From the NCBI RefSeq assembly GCF_001667015.1, contig NZ_LZIS01000260.1:1-64000 (forward strand): a stretch of 64,000 nt of DNA. The letters run 5' to 3'. Position 1 is the first letter of the stretch. Each line of letters starts with the position of its first letter. The notes under the pieces were generated by a model, which had not been told where the DNA came from, made no database searches, and saw nothing but the letters and a program-made list of their open reading frames with translations. The DNA comes from Mycobacterium sp. E3198 (GTDB taxonomy: Bacteria > Actinomycetota > Actinomycetes > Mycobacteriales > Mycobacteriaceae). Made by a program: the position numbers and the translations under genes. This document shows, one piece after another, positions 26,583-37,294 of this stretch.

Positions 26583-27051
26583 CGCCGGCGCTCCTTCCGT
26601 CAGTGTCTTCCGGGGCCTCGACGGCCGATGCCGGCACCGGCTCGCCCGTGCGCAGCTTCTTCCACACCGGCACCGCGGTCGCCACGACCAGTAGCACCTG
26701 GAAGAGCGCCAGACCGAACATCGCGCCCAAGCCATTCGGCCGGAAAACGTAGGCAACGATCAGCGCGACAACGGTAATGATCGCCAACCTCGTCGCCGAA
26801 TTGACTGCCATCGAGCTTTTCAGGGGGTGCTCTTTCGCGGTGATCGACGCGACCGAACGCCGCACGAGCAGCGCGTTGAGCAAACCCAGGAGCAACCCGA
26901 CACCGAAGAACACGCCGAGCATGAGGCGGCCGGACAATCCGGCGCCGAGAATCGCCAGCGCGGTGATGCCCGCGCTGATCACAAACAGCCGAACCGGACG
27001 GAAAGCAACAGAGGGGAACACCAACGGCGCGTCCTGCGCTGGTGTCGTCAC
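26575..27051 (-). CDS. AtpI-like membrane protein heading the atp operon
   Basis: A 158-residue protein with four predicted transmembrane helices (for example [39 protein letters not shown] and [14 protein letters not shown]). Position directly before atpB fits the AtpI/UncI family, thought to help assemble the c ring; the M. tuberculosis equivalent is Rv1303. Sequence conservation of this gene is low in general, so the assignment leans on position and topology. Confidence 0.85.
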   Translation of the reverse strand: MTTPAQDAPLVFPSVAFRPVRLFVISAGITALAILGAGLSGRLMLGVFFGVGLLLGLLNALLVRRSVASITAKEHPLKSSMAVNSATRLAIITVVALIVAYVFRPNGLGAMFGLALFQVLLVVATAVPVWKKLRTGEPVPASAVEAPEDTDGRSAGDD

Positions 27052-27300
27052 TGCAGCACCTCAATCCCAGGTAGTGAAGCGGGAGACCCCCGACCGACCG
27101 ATCGGTGGCCCGCCGAGCGTATCGCACGTCACAGGGGAATCACCCAAGGGGTAGCTCCCTACGTCGGTCGTGAATCGGCGCGCTCGGACAGGCGTCCGAC
27201 GGGCCGGCTGGCCGGCAACCCTCAAGGTCTCTTTTAGGGGTTCTACCTGCACCGTACCATACGATCGGCACAGCTACTACCGGGTGTCGTAGGCGCTTCG
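27052..27300 (-). promoter_or_regulatory. Intergenic region upstream of the atp operon
   Basis: Nearly 250 bp without a gene between wecA and the atpI-like gene. On the minus strand TATGGT (27256-27261) is a possible -10 without a convincing -35. A GC-rich palindrome, CCGACCGATCGGTGG, lies closer to the first gene. The long leader and the change from tight packing suggest the atp promoter is here, but no experimentally known motif could be matched. Confidence 0.35.
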
Positions 27301-28488
27301 TCAGTCCACGTCCACGTCTTCGTAGTCGTCGCGCCGGCGCATCAGCGGGATCGCCGTGGCCACTCCGGCGACCACTATTGCGCCCAGCATGACCGCACCG
27401 GTGTCGCGCGGGTTGAAAAAGATGGTGCTCGCCGCGCCGAACGCGACAATGCCCACCCAGAGATAGATGAGCAGGACCACCCGGCGATGCGAATGCCCGA
27501 TTTGCAGCAACCGGTGATGCAGGTGCATTTTGTCGGGGCTGAATGCGCTGCGGCCGGCGCGGGTACGGCGCACGATCGCCAGTAAAAGGTCGAGCATCGG
27601 CACGAACATGACGGCCACCACCAGCAGGAACGGCGCCAGCAGAGCAAACACGTCGCGGGCGCCGTAGGCGTTCTGCGAGACCGGTCCGGCGGCGGTCGTG
27701 GCGGCCGCGGCGACCATCAGGCCGATCAGCATCGAGCCGGAATCGCCCATGAAGATCCGGGCCCGATGGAAGTTGTGCGGCAGAAACCCCAGACACGCCC
27801 CCGCGAGCACGACCGAGATGACGGCGGGCGGATAGAACAGCACGTCCCCGCCGTGGTCGCGCAGCAGGCCGACCGAGAACATGCAGATCGCCATCGCCAT
27901 GATGAGTCCCAGCCCGGCGGCCAGGCCGTCGAGCCCGTCGACGAAGTTCATCGCGTTGACCATCGACACCGTCAGCGCCAGGGTGAGCAGGATCGAGGAG
28001 GCCTGGTCCAGCACGATGGTGCCGACGCCGCCGATCGGGATGTACAGGACGCTCCAGGCCACGCCCATGGTGACCAGCACGCTGGCCGCGGTGATCTGGC
28101 CGGCGAACTTGGTCAGGGCGTCGAGGCCCCAGCGGTCGTCGATCAGGCCGATGCCCACGATCACCGCGGCCGCCACCAGGACGGCGGGCATGCCTGTGGA
28201 GTAGACGAATCCGCGGGTGAGCGCCGGCAGTTGCCAGGCCAGGAAGACGGCCGAGACGACGCCGACGAACATCGCCAGACCTCCCATGCGGGGGGTGGGC
28301 GTCACGTGCACGTCGCGTTCCCGCGGGTAGGCGACGGCTCCCAGCCGGGTGGCCAGCACCCGCACCGGACCGGTCGTGAAGTAGGTGATGATGGCCGCGG
28401 TCAGGCCGACCAGTGCGAGCTCGCGCAGCGGGACGCCGGTGCCGCGATCGGACAGGGCGAGCAGACCACCGGCAAGGCTGGACACCAA
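27301..28488 (-). CDS. wecA: Undecaprenyl/decaprenyl-phosphate GlcNAc-1-phosphate transferase
   Basis: A 395-residue polytopic membrane enzyme (about 10-11 helices) that transfers GlcNAc-1-phosphate to decaprenyl phosphate, the first step of the linker joining arabinogalactan to peptidoglycan. Family motifs are present: MNFVDGLDGLAAG with the catalytic aspartates, FMGDSGSMLIG and the cytosolic HLHHRLLQIGHSHR-type histidine loop. The acidic tail DDYEDVDVD is short. Known as rfe in M. tuberculosis (Rv1302). It follows sua5 in the same direction. Confidence 0.94.
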   Translation of the reverse strand: MVSSLAGGLLALSDRGTGVPLRELALVGLTAAIITYFTTGPVRVLATRLGAVAYPRERDVHVTPTPRMGGLAMFVGVVSAVFLAWQLPALTRGFVYSTGMPAVLVAAAVIVGIGLIDDRWGLDALTKFAGQITAASVLVTMGVAWSVLYIPIGGVGTIVLDQASSILLTLALTVSMVNAMNFVDGLDGLAAGLGLIMAMAICMFSVGLLRDHGGDVLFYPPAVISVVLAGACLGFLPHNFHRARIFMGDSGSMLIGLMVAAAATTAAGPVSQNAYGARDVFALLAPFLLVVAVMFVPMLDLLLAIVRRTRAGRSAFSPDKMHLHHRLLQIGHSHRRVVLLIYLWVGIVAFGAASTIFFNPRDTGAVMLGAIVVAGVATAIPLMRRRDDYEDVDVD

Positions 28489-28532
28489 CGAGACCGTACT
28501 GCACCAACCTGAGACCGGATTGGCGGCGTGCG

Positions 28533-29186
28533 CTAGGCGAGCAGGCTTCCCGCGTCCATGCCAAGCACTTCCGCGATCAGCTCGGCGCTCACCGGACCGG
28601 CGCGCAGGATGCGCGGGGCGTCGTCGGTCAGGTCGACGATCGTGGAGGCGGCCTGCTGCTGCGCCGGGCCCGCGTCGAGATAGACGTCGACCAGGTCGCC
28701 GAGTTGGCCGCGCGCCTCGGCGGCGTCGACCGCGGGTGGGCGGCCGGAGACGTTCGCGCTGGACACCGCCATGGGCCCGACCTCGCGCAGCAGCTCGACG
28801 GCGACCGGGTGCAACGGCATCCGCAGCATCACGGTGCCCCGGGCGTCACCCAGATCCCACTGCAGCGACGGCGCCTGCCGCACCACCAGGCTCAGCGCGC
28901 CCGGCCAGAAGGCCCGGATCAGATCCCGCGCCCCGTCGGGCATCGTGTAGACGAGCCCCTCGATGGTGTGCCAGGAGCCGACCAGCACGCCGACCGGCAT
29001 GTCGCGGCCCCGCCCCTTCGCCGCGAGCAGCGCCGCCACCGCGGTGCTGTCGAACGCGTCGGCGCCGATGCCGTACACGGTGTCGGTGGGCAGCACGACG
29101 AGCCGGCCGCTTTTCGCCGCCCCGACGGCCGAGGTGATGCCGAGCGCGCGCTGGTCGGGGTCCGCGCAGTCGAAGACGGCGGTCAA
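28533..29186 (-). CDS. sua5: L-threonylcarbamoyladenylate synthase
   Basis: A 217-residue TsaC/Sua5-family enzyme (YrdC domain) that makes threonylcarbamoyl-AMP from threonine, bicarbonate and ATP for the t6A37 modification of ANN-decoding tRNAs. The KxR/SxN-type signature is visible (TDTVYGIGADAF and MAVSSANVSGRPP). The TTG start is chosen because it overlaps the prmC stop (TTGA) and gives the usual length. The C-terminal Sua5 domain is absent, so it is the short TsaC form. Confidence 0.92.
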   Translation of the reverse strand: MTAVFDCADPDQRALGITSAVGAAKSGRLVVLPTDTVYGIGADAFDSTAVAALLAAKGRGRDMPVGVLVGSWHTIEGLVYTMPDGARDLIRAFWPGALSLVVRQAPSLQWDLGDARGTVMLRMPLHPVAVELLREVGPMAVSSANVSGRPPAVDAAEARGQLGDLVDVYLDAGPAQQQAASTIVDLTDDAPRILRAGPVSAELIAEVLGMDAGSLLA

Positions 29187-30028
29187 GGCCGCTCCCCCCG
29201 TCGGGCCGTCACGAACCTCGGCCGTCCGACCAGGTCGCGGCGCGCCGCGATGTCCTCGAAAAGCCCTGTGCCTTCGATCAATTCGACGGTCCGCGCGGCC
29301 GTGGTGTCGTCGTGCTCGACGGCGAAGAGGCCGCCCGGGCTCAGCCACCGTCCGGCGTGGCGGACGACCGCGGCGATCACCGCCATCCCGTCTGCCCCGC
29401 CGAACACCGCGTGCGGCGGATCGTGTTGGGCCACTTCGGCTTCCACGGCGCTGTCGTTGGGTACGTAGGGCGGGTTGGCCACCACCAGGTCGACCAGCCC
29501 GTCGAGCTCGGTGAGCGGTTCGGTGGCGGTGACGTCGGCGCGCAGCAGCTCGACGGCGGTGCCCTCGGTGTTGTGCCGCGCGTAGGCCAGGGCCGCGTCG
29601 GAGTCGTCGATGCCGATGACCCGGGCGGCGGGCCGGTGGCGGGCCAGCGCCACGGCCAACGCGCCCGAGCCGGTGCACACGTCGACGATGACGGGCCGGG
29701 CGCCCAGCGGCTGCGCGATGGCCCATTCCAGCATGGCCTCGGTCTCCGGGCGCGGGATGAACACGCCGGGCCCCACCCGCAGCATCACCGGACCGAACGC
29801 CGCGGTCCCGGTGAGGTGCTGCAACGGGACCCGCTGCGAGCGCGCGGCGACGACGTCACGGTAACGCCCGAAGAATTCGTCGTCGGGCGCCTCGAGCAGG
29901 GTCAGCCGGCCGCGTTCGGCGCCGACCAGGTGGGCCGCCAACTCCTCGGCGTCGTAACGGGCGGAATCGATCCCGGCCTCGGCGAGTTGCGCCGCAGCCG
30001 AGTCGATCGCGCGCCGCAGGCCGGTCAT
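29183..30028 (-). CDS. prmC: Peptide chain release factor N5-glutamine methyltransferase
   Basis: A 281-residue SAM-dependent enzyme (also called HemK) that methylates the glutamine of the GGQ motif in release factors. The N-terminal helical domain binds the factor. The SAM motif [15 protein letters not shown] and the catalytic NPPYVP are both present. Its ATG overlaps the prfA stop (ATGA), coupling it to its own substrate, and its stop overlaps the start of sua5. Confidence 0.95.
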   Translation of the reverse strand: MTGLRRAIDSAAAQLAEAGIDSARYDAEELAAHLVGAERGRLTLLEAPDDEFFGRYRDVVAARSQRVPLQHLTGTAAFGPVMLRVGPGVFIPRPETEAMLEWAIAQPLGARPVIVDVCTGSGALAVALARHRPAARVIGIDDSDAALAYARHNTEGTAVELLRADVTATEPLTELDGLVDLVVANPPYVPNDSAVEAEVAQHDPPHAVFGGADGMAVIAAVVRHAGRWLSPGGLFAVEHDDTTAARTVELIEGTGLFEDIAARRDLVGRPRFVTARRGERP

Positions 30029-31098
30029 GCCTGCTGCAGCCGCGATTGCTTGTCGGCGGCGGCGAGCGCGTCGAATAGCGCGTCGAGGTCGCCGTCGAGC
30101 ACCTGATCCAGGTTGTGCGCCTTGAAACCGATTCGGTGGTCGGTGATCCGGTTCTCCGGGAAGTTGTAGGTGCGGATCCGTTCGCTGCGGTCCACGGTGC
30201 GGACCTGGCTGGCCCGATCGGCGGACGCGTCGGCCAGCGCCTTCTCCTCGGCCAGGGCCTGCAGCCGCGCGGCCAGCACCTGCAGGGCGCGGGCCTTGTT
30301 CTGCAGCTGGGACCGTTCGTTCTGGCAGGTGACGACGATGCCGGTCGGCAGGTGCGTGATCCGCACCGCGGAGTCGGTGGTGTTGACGCCCTGGCCGCCC
30401 TTGCCCGACGAGCGGTAGACGTCGATGCGCAGATCGGACTCGTCGATTTGCACCTCGCCGACTTCCTCGGGCTCCGGATAGACCAGCACGCCCGCCGCCG
30501 ACGTATGAACGCGCCCTTGGGATTCCGTCACCGGAACCCGTTGCACCCGGTGCACGCCGCCCTCGAACTTCATCCGCGACCACACGCCGTCGGCGCTGTC
30601 GCCCTTGCTGGCGATGGCCAGCGTCGCGTCCTTGTAACCGCCGAGATCCGAGGTAGTCTCGTCCAGCACGGTGACCGTCCAGCCGTGGCGCTCGGCGTAT
30701 CGGATGTACATCCGGGCCAGATCGGCGGCGAACAACGCCGATTCCTCGCCGCCCTCACCGGATTTGACCTCGAGGACGATGTCGTCGGCGTCGTGGGGAT
30801 CGCGCGGCGCCAGCATGTCGGTGAGTTGGGTGTCCAGCTCGGCCACCCGCGATTCGAGTTCGGTCACCTCGTCGGCGAAGGACTCGTCGTCGACGGCGAG
30901 TTCGCGGGCGGCCTCGAGGTCGCCGCGCGCCGCCGACAGCTTGCGGTAGGTGCCGACGATCGGGGCCAGCCGGGCGAACCGGCGGCCGGCCTTGCGCGCC
31001 TCGTCGGGATTGCTGTGCAGTTCGGGGTCGGCCAGCCGCTGCTCGAGTTCGGCGTGTTCGGCCAGCAGCACGTCGATCGTCTGCACCGGCTGCGTCAT
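30025..31098 (-). CDS. prfA: Peptide chain release factor 1
   Basis: A 357-residue class I release factor recognising UAA and UAG. The stop-codon recognition loop contains the RF1-type P-x-T (RVPVTESQG), and the catalytic GGQ is in [17 protein letters not shown]. It is downstream of rpmE by 75 bp and upstream of its modifying enzyme prmC, with overlapping ATGA. Confidence 0.97.
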   Translation of the reverse strand: MTQPVQTIDVLLAEHAELEQRLADPELHSNPDEARKAGRRFARLAPIVGTYRKLSAARGDLEAARELAVDDESFADEVTELESRVAELDTQLTDMLAPRDPHDADDIVLEVKSGEGGEESALFAADLARMYIRYAERHGWTVTVLDETTSDLGGYKDATLAIASKGDSADGVWSRMKFEGGVHRVQRVPVTESQGRVHTSAAGVLVYPEPEEVGEVQIDESDLRIDVYRSSGKGGQGVNTTDSAVRITHLPTGIVVTCQNERSQLQNKARALQVLAARLQALAEEKALADASADRASQVRTVDRSERIRTYNFPENRITDHRIGFKAHNLDQVLDGDLDALFDALAAADKQSRLQQA

Positions 31099-31173
31099 GT
31101 CACTCTTTCCCTATACGCGAACCGACGCCCGGCCTGTGCAGCTGTGAGCACAGTTCGGGCGTCGGTAAGCCAG

Positions 31174-31416
31174 CTATTTGTCGGTCGACTCGCCGTTGTC
31201 GGCCGCGGCCTTGCGCTTGCCGTAGCGCTTCTCGAAGCGGGCCACGCGGCCGCCGCTGTCGAGGATCTTCTGCTTGCCGGTGTAGAAGGGGTGGCACTGC
31301 GAGCAGACCTCGACGTGGATCTGACCGCCCGGCTTGGTGCTGCGGGTGGTGAAGGTGTTGCCGCACCCGCAGTGCACGGTGGTCTCCCCGTAGGCGGGGT
31401 GAATATCAGCTTTCAT
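31174..31416 (-). CDS. rpmE: 50S ribosomal protein L31, zinc-binding form
   Basis: An 80-residue L31 with all zinc ligands present: Cys16 and Cys18 in HCGCGN, and Cys38 and Cys41 in [12 protein letters not shown]. This marks the C+ form used under zinc-replete conditions; mycobacteria usually have a cysteine-free copy elsewhere. A Lys-rich C-terminal extension ([19 protein letters not shown]-like) follows. In this genome it is separated from rho by an acyl-CoA synthetase gene. Confidence 0.96.
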   Translation of the reverse strand: MKADIHPAYGETTVHCGCGNTFTTRSTKPGGQIHVEVCSQCHPFYTGKQKILDSGGRVARFEKRYGKRKAAADNGESTDK

Positions 31417-31564
31417 GATGTCCTTTTCGATCGTGTGCGCCCCGGCGCGAACTCCTGGGACCTGAACTGGTCCTCGGGGGTAGTCGACCGTCGATTATGC
31501 CAGGTCAACCAACATCAGCCCAAACGCGGAGGCGCCCCCGCGCATTCCCGGGACCGCGCGCGGT

Positions 31565-33139
31565 TTATGTGTCGCGGTAGACGCGGCTTTTTGCGCCGCG
31601 GGTCCAGACCACGCCGCCGCCGGGGGTGGCGCCCCGCGCGGCCAGCTCGCGCTTGAGGATTTTGTTGGTCGCCGTGGTCGGCAGCCGGTCGGTGAGCCAG
31701 ACGTAGCGGGGCCACGCCTTGGGCGACAGGTCGGGCTGGGCGGCGAGGAACTCGCCGAACTCCTCGGGCGTCAGCCGCGCGTCGTCGGCCAGCACGATCG
31801 CCGCCATCACCTGGTCGCCGACGTGTTCGTCGGGCACCGCGTACACCGCGACGTGGCTGACCGGGGCCAACCGCTGCAGGATCCGCTCGATGGGCGCCGT
31901 GGTCATGTTCTCGCCGTCGACGCGCAGCCAGTCGCCGCTGCGCCCGGCGAAGTAGATCCACCCGTCGGCGTCGCGATAGGCCAGGTCGCCGGACCAGAAC
32001 ATGCCGTGACGAAGGCGCTCGTCGGTGGCCTCGGGGTCGTTATAGTAGCCGGCGAACAGGCCCGCGCCGGTGGTGTTGACCAGCTCCCCGATCGCCTCGT
32101 CGGCGTTGGTCAGGGCCCCGTCCCCGTCGAAGGCGGCGGGCGGGCACTCGGCCAGCGTGTCCGGGTCGTAGATGGCCACCCCGGGGAAGCCGCGGCCCAG
32201 CGACCCGGGCGGGCAGCCGTCCTCGCGGGTGATGACGATCGCGGCCTCGGTGGACCCGAAGCCGTCCCAGACGAGGCAGCCGAAACGCCGGCCGAACTCG
32301 GCGATGTCGCGGTCGCTCGCCTCGTTGCCGACGGCGACGCGCAGCGGATTGTCGTGGTCATCGGGCCGTTCCGGCGTGGCCAGCACGAAGGCCAGCGGTT
32401 TGCCGACGTAGTTCATGAAGGTCGCCCCGTAATGGCGCAGGTCGGCGAGCAGGCCGGACGCCGAGAACGTCGCGGGGACCATCGCCGCGCCGGCGCCCAC
32501 CGCCACGCTCCAACCGGCGAAGAGGGCGTTGGCGTGGAACAGCGGCATGGACAGGTAGCAGACGTCGGAGGCGTCGAGACCGAACCGCGCGATCAGCGTG
32601 GCGCCGGCGAACAGCACGGTCAGGTGGGTGACCTGCACCGCCTTCGGCTCGCCGCTGGTTCCCGACGTGAACATCATCATGAAGGTGTCGGTGGGGGCCA
32701 CCTCGCGATGGGGGATCAGCGGCCCGGCGCCCTCCAGCAACGCCGCCCAGGATTCGCCGGACACGTCGAACACCTGCACACCGGGCAGGTCCTGGCCGTC
32801 CAGCAGCGCTTTGTGCGCCGGGTCGGTCAGCAGGATCTGGCAATGGGCGTGCAGGATGTCCCTGGCCAGCGCGGCGCCGCGGCGGGTGTCGTTGACGCCG
32901 CACAGCACGTAGCCGCCGAGCGCGGCCGACGCCATGGCGGTCAGCATCTCGGGGGTGTTGCCCAGCAGCGCGCCGACGTGCAGCGGACGGGCGGGGTCGG
33001 CGGCCCGGATGACGGCGGCCGCGGTGGCGGCGGCGTCGGCCAGGTGCTCACGCCAGGTCCAGACCCGGTCGCCGTACTTCAGCGCCGGGGTGTCCTGGTC
33101 TACGCGCTCACGAAGCAGTTGCTGCAGCGTGTCCGCCAC
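31565..33139 (-). CDS. Fatty-acid/steroid-type acyl-CoA synthetase (FadD family)
   Basis: A 524-residue ANL-superfamily ligase that should adenylate a carboxylic acid and pass it to CoA. Motifs in order: the phosphate loop MFTSGTSGEPKAVQ, WDGFGSTEA, the hinge WSGDLAYRDADGWIYFAGRS and the catalytic lysine in TNKILKREL. It resembles the FadD1/FadD17 branch, whose members handle long-chain or sterol-derived acids; substrate is not decided. The gene lies 11 bp after rho and before rpmE, so it is probably transcribed with rho. M. tuberculosis has rho and rpmE next to each other, so this is an insertion or a lineage-specific retention. Confidence 0.88.
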   Translation of the reverse strand: MADTLQQLLRERVDQDTPALKYGDRVWTWREHLADAAATAAAVIRAADPARPLHVGALLGNTPEMLTAMASAALGGYVLCGVNDTRRGAALARDILHAHCQILLTDPAHKALLDGQDLPGVQVFDVSGESWAALLEGAGPLIPHREVAPTDTFMMMFTSGTSGEPKAVQVTHLTVLFAGATLIARFGLDASDVCYLSMPLFHANALFAGWSVAVGAGAAMVPATFSASGLLADLRHYGATFMNYVGKPLAFVLATPERPDDHDNPLRVAVGNEASDRDIAEFGRRFGCLVWDGFGSTEAAIVITREDGCPPGSLGRGFPGVAIYDPDTLAECPPAAFDGDGALTNADEAIGELVNTTGAGLFAGYYNDPEATDERLRHGMFWSGDLAYRDADGWIYFAGRSGDWLRVDGENMTTAPIERILQRLAPVSHVAVYAVPDEHVGDQVMAAIVLADDARLTPEEFGEFLAAQPDLSPKAWPRYVWLTDRLPTTATNKILKRELAARGATPGGGVVWTRGAKSRVYRDT

Positions 33140-33150
33140 AGCTTGCGACG

Positions 33151-34992
33151 CTAGTCGTTGTCCATCGACCCCGGGGTCGTCTTGGAGACCTGCACCAGGA
33201 ACTCGTAGTTGGTCTTCGTCTTGCGCAGCTGCGACATCAGCAGGTCGATGGCCTGGTGCGGGTCCAGGCCCGACAGCACGCGACGCAGCTTGTGCACGAT
33301 GCCGAACTCGTCGGGCGACAGCAGCAGCTCGTCCTTGCGGGTGCCGGAGGGGTTCACGTCGACCGCGGGGAAGACCCGGCGTTCGGAGATCTTGCGGTCC
33401 AGCTTGAGCTCGGCGTTACCGGTGCCCTTGAACTCCTCGAAGATGACCGTGTCACCGGTGGACCCGGTCTCGACCATCGCGGTGGCGATGATGGTCAGCG
33501 ACCCGCCTTCCTCGATGTTGCGGGCGGCGCCCAGGAAGCGCTTGGGCGGATACAGCGCGGTGGAGTCGACACCACCGGACAGGATGCGGCCCGACGCGGG
33601 CGACGCGTTGTTGTACGCGCGGCCCAGGCGGGTGATCGAGTCCAGCAGGACGACGACGTCCTTGCCCTGCTCGACGAGCCGCTTGGCCCGTTCGATCGCC
33701 AACTCGGCGACGGAGGTGTGGTCCGACGGCGGCCGGTCGAAGGTCGAGGCGATGACCTCGCCCTTCACCGACCGCGTCATGTCGGTGACCTCCTCGGGCC
33801 GCTCGTCGACGAGCACGACCATGAGGTGGCATTCGGGGTTGTTCTTGGTGATCGCGTTGGCGATGTCCTGCAGGATCGTCGTCTTACCCGCCTTGGGTGG
33901 CGAGACGATCAGCGCGCGCTGGCCCTTGCCGATCGGCATGATCAGGTCGATGACCCGGGTGGTCAGCCGGTCGGGCGTGGTTTCCAGGCGCAGCCGCTGG
34001 TTGGGGTACAGCGGCGTCAGCTTGGAGAAATCGGGCCGCTTCTTGGCGTCTTCGACGGAGCCGCCGTTGACGCTGTCCAGGCGCACCAGCGGGTTGAACT
34101 TCTGCCGTTGGTTGGGCTGCTCGCCGTCCCGGGGCACCCGAACCGCGCCGGTCACCGCGTCGCCGCGGCGCAGGCCGTTCTTGCGCACCATGTTCATCGA
34201 GACGTAGACGTCGTGCGGGCCGGCCAGGTAGCCGGAGGTGCGCACGAACGCGTAATTGTCGAGAACGTCAAGGATTCCGGCGACCGGCTGGACGACGTCG
34301 TCCTCGCGGAGTTCGGTGTCCCCGCCCTCCCCCGACCTTTCGCCGCGGCGCCTGCGGTCGCGGTCGCGGAACCGGCGTCCACGCCGGCCCTGACGGCCCT
34401 CGCCGTCGTCGTCCTGCTGGTTCTGCTGGTTGGAGCCGCCGCGCGACTGCTGCCCACCCGAACCCTGGTCGCCGCCGGAGTCTTGACCCCGCTCGTCGCC
34501 CTTGGTGTCCTGTTGGCCCCCTTGGCGCTTGTCCGCGTCGGGATTGCCGCCGCCCTTGCGGTTGCCGGAGTCCTCGCGACCCTGCTCGCCGGGCGAGCCC
34601 GCGTCGCGGTTGGCGGTGCGCCGTTCCCGGCGCGGCGCCTCGGTGGAGCCGTTCTGTTCGGCTTGCGCCGCGGGCGCGTCGGCCGGCGCTTCGGCGGCGG
34701 TGGTGTCGGTCTTGTTGGATTTGCCGCCGTCCTCCGAGGCGGCCGGGGCCGAAGTCCCGTTGGCCTGCCCCCTGATTTCCTTTATCGCGGCGATGAGTTC
34801 GTTCTTGCGCATCCCCGACGTGCCCTTGACGCCGACCTGGTTAGCCAGCGCACGCAGCTCGGGCAGCACCATGGTGGACAGGGAGCCGGTCGAGGCGTTG
34901 GTTTTGACATCGGGAGTGTCTGTGGTCACGGCGTCGGGCACCGGATTGCTGTCGGTGCTCTCGCCAGCCGTGAAGAGGTCCGTATCAGTCAC
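33151..34992 (-). CDS. rho: Transcription termination factor Rho
   Basis: A 613-residue hexameric RNA helicase. The N-terminal helix bundle (LPELRALANQVGVKGTSGMRKNELIAAI) is followed by a disordered insert of about 150 residues rich in Gly, Arg, Asp and Gln, typical of high-GC actinobacteria and known to add RNA binding. Then come the primary RNA site, the Walker A SPPKAGKTTIL, Walker B VVVLLDSITRLGRAYN and the secondary-site Q/R loops. Mycobacterial Rho is weakly sensitive to bicyclomycin; the residue behind this cannot be verified by eye. Confidence 0.97.
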   Translation of the reverse strand: MTDTDLFTAGESTDSNPVPDAVTTDTPDVKTNASTGSLSTMVLPELRALANQVGVKGTSGMRKNELIAAIKEIRGQANGTSAPAASEDGGKSNKTDTTAAEAPADAPAAQAEQNGSTEAPRRERRTANRDAGSPGEQGREDSGNRKGGGNPDADKRQGGQQDTKGDERGQDSGGDQGSGGQQSRGGSNQQNQQDDDGEGRQGRRGRRFRDRDRRRRGERSGEGGDTELREDDVVQPVAGILDVLDNYAFVRTSGYLAGPHDVYVSMNMVRKNGLRRGDAVTGAVRVPRDGEQPNQRQKFNPLVRLDSVNGGSVEDAKKRPDFSKLTPLYPNQRLRLETTPDRLTTRVIDLIMPIGKGQRALIVSPPKAGKTTILQDIANAITKNNPECHLMVVLVDERPEEVTDMTRSVKGEVIASTFDRPPSDHTSVAELAIERAKRLVEQGKDVVVLLDSITRLGRAYNNASPASGRILSGGVDSTALYPPKRFLGAARNIEEGGSLTIIATAMVETGSTGDTVIFEEFKGTGNAELKLDRKISERRVFPAVDVNPSGTRKDELLLSPDEFGIVHKLRRVLSGLDPHQAIDLLMSQLRKTKTNYEFLVQVSKTTPGSMDND

Positions 34993-35260
34993 GGATTTCC
35001 TTTCTTCCCCCGCTGATCAGGTCATACGGGGGGTCGTTGCATTCAGCCAAATTGGCGAGTGCGCCCAATCATCGACTCTGCTTACGGTGATCGCCCGGGA
35101 TCATCGGAGAAGACGGCGAACCTCGTTTACGAGAAGAATTGGTGTTGTCCTAGCGGCAAGGCAGTATGTGTGCAGATGCAGATGCTGCGATTGCTGGACG
35201 GCTCCGAGGATAGCCTGCATCCCTGACGGAAGCAAGCAAACCCTCCGGCCACGCTGTGGA
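34993..35260 (-). promoter_or_regulatory. Leader/intergenic region upstream of rho
   Basis: About 268 bp without a coding gene between thrB and rho. rho is commonly autoregulated through termination inside its leader, so a long untranslated leader is expected here. I see AT-richer stretches but no clear promoter hexamers, hairpin terminator or small ORF that I could defend. Confidence 0.3.
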
Positions 35261-36211
<951 letters not shown>

Positions 36212-37294
36212 TTACGCGAGACCCAGTTGTTCGACGACGAGCACCGGGTCCACCGGCAGCGGGGACACCGTCGGCATGTCCTTCAGCGCGGTGTCGGGAT
36301 CCTTGAGGCCGTTGCCGGTCACCGTGCACACCACCGTCGACCCGCGCGCCACCCAGCCGTCGTCGACGGCCTTGAGCAGCCCCGCGATGCTGGCCGCCGA
36401 CGCGGGTTCGACGAAGACGCCCTCGGAGGCCGCCACCAGGTGGTACGCCGCCAGGATCTCCTCGTCGGTGACGGCCAGGAAGCGCCCGTCGGATTGCTGC
36501 TGGGCCGCGACGGCGGCCGTCCAGGACGCCGGGGCGCCGATGCGGATCGCCGTCGCGATGGTCTCCGGGTGGCTGACCGGTTTGCCGAGCACCAGCGGGG
36601 CCGCGCCGGCGGCCTGCGCCCCGAGCATCCGGGGCAGCTTGTCGATGATCGCTTCCTGGTGGTACTCGGTGTAGCCCTTCCAGTACGCGGTGATGTTGCC
36701 GGCGTTGCCGACCGGAAGGGCGTGCACGTCCGGCGCGGCACCCAGCGCGTCGACGATCTCGAACGCGGCCGTCTTCTGCCCCTCGATGCGCACCGGGTTG
36801 ACCGAGTTCACCAGCGAGATCGTCGGGAAGTCGGCGGCCATCTTGCGGGCCAATTCCAGGCAGTCGTCGAAGTTGCCGTCGATCTGGATGATCTTGGCGC
36901 CGTGCATCACCGCCTGCGCCAGCTTGCCCATCGCGATCTTGCCCTGCGGGATCAGCACCGCGCAGGTGATCCCGGCGCGCGCGGCGTAGGCGGCGGCGGA
37001 GGCCGAGGTGTTGCCGGTGGAGGCGCACAGCACCGCCTGCTGGCCGCGGGCCAGGGCGTCGGTGACGGCCATCGTCATGCCCCGGTCCTTGAAGGAGCCG
37101 GTGGGGTTGAGGCCCTCGACCTTGAGATGGACGGTGCAGCCGGTCCGTTCTGAGAGCCGGGCCGCGGCGATCAGCGGGGTACCGCCCTCGAGCAGGGTGA
37201 CCGGGGTCCAGTCGTCGCCGACCGGCAACCGGTCGCGGTACGCCGCGATCACTCCCGGCCAGGGTTGGTGGGTGGCCGTCCGGGCAGCGCTCAC
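36212..37294 (-). CDS. thrC: Threonine synthase
   Basis: A 360-residue PLP enzyme that turns O-phosphohomoserine into threonine. The PLP lysine is in [12 protein letters not shown] and the phosphate-binding loop in [14 protein letters not shown]. It is the short type common in actinobacteria, without the eukaryotic-like N-terminal extension. It overlaps the end of hom by 4 bp. Confidence 0.96.
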   Translation of the reverse strand: MSAARTATHQPWPGVIAAYRDRLPVGDDWTPVTLLEGGTPLIAAARLSERTGCTVHLKVEGLNPTGSFKDRGMTMAVTDALARGQQAVLCASTGNTSASAAAYAARAGITCAVLIPQGKIAMGKLAQAVMHGAKIIQIDGNFDDCLELARKMAADFPTISLVNSVNPVRIEGQKTAAFEIVDALGAAPDVHALPVGNAGNITAYWKGYTEYHQEAIIDKLPRMLGAQAAGAAPLVLGKPVSHPETIATAIRIGAPASWTAAVAAQQQSDGRFLAVTDEEILAAYHLVAASEGVFVEPASAASIAGLLKAVDDGWVARGSTVVCTVTGNGLKDPDTALKDMPTVSPLPVDPVLVVEQLGLA

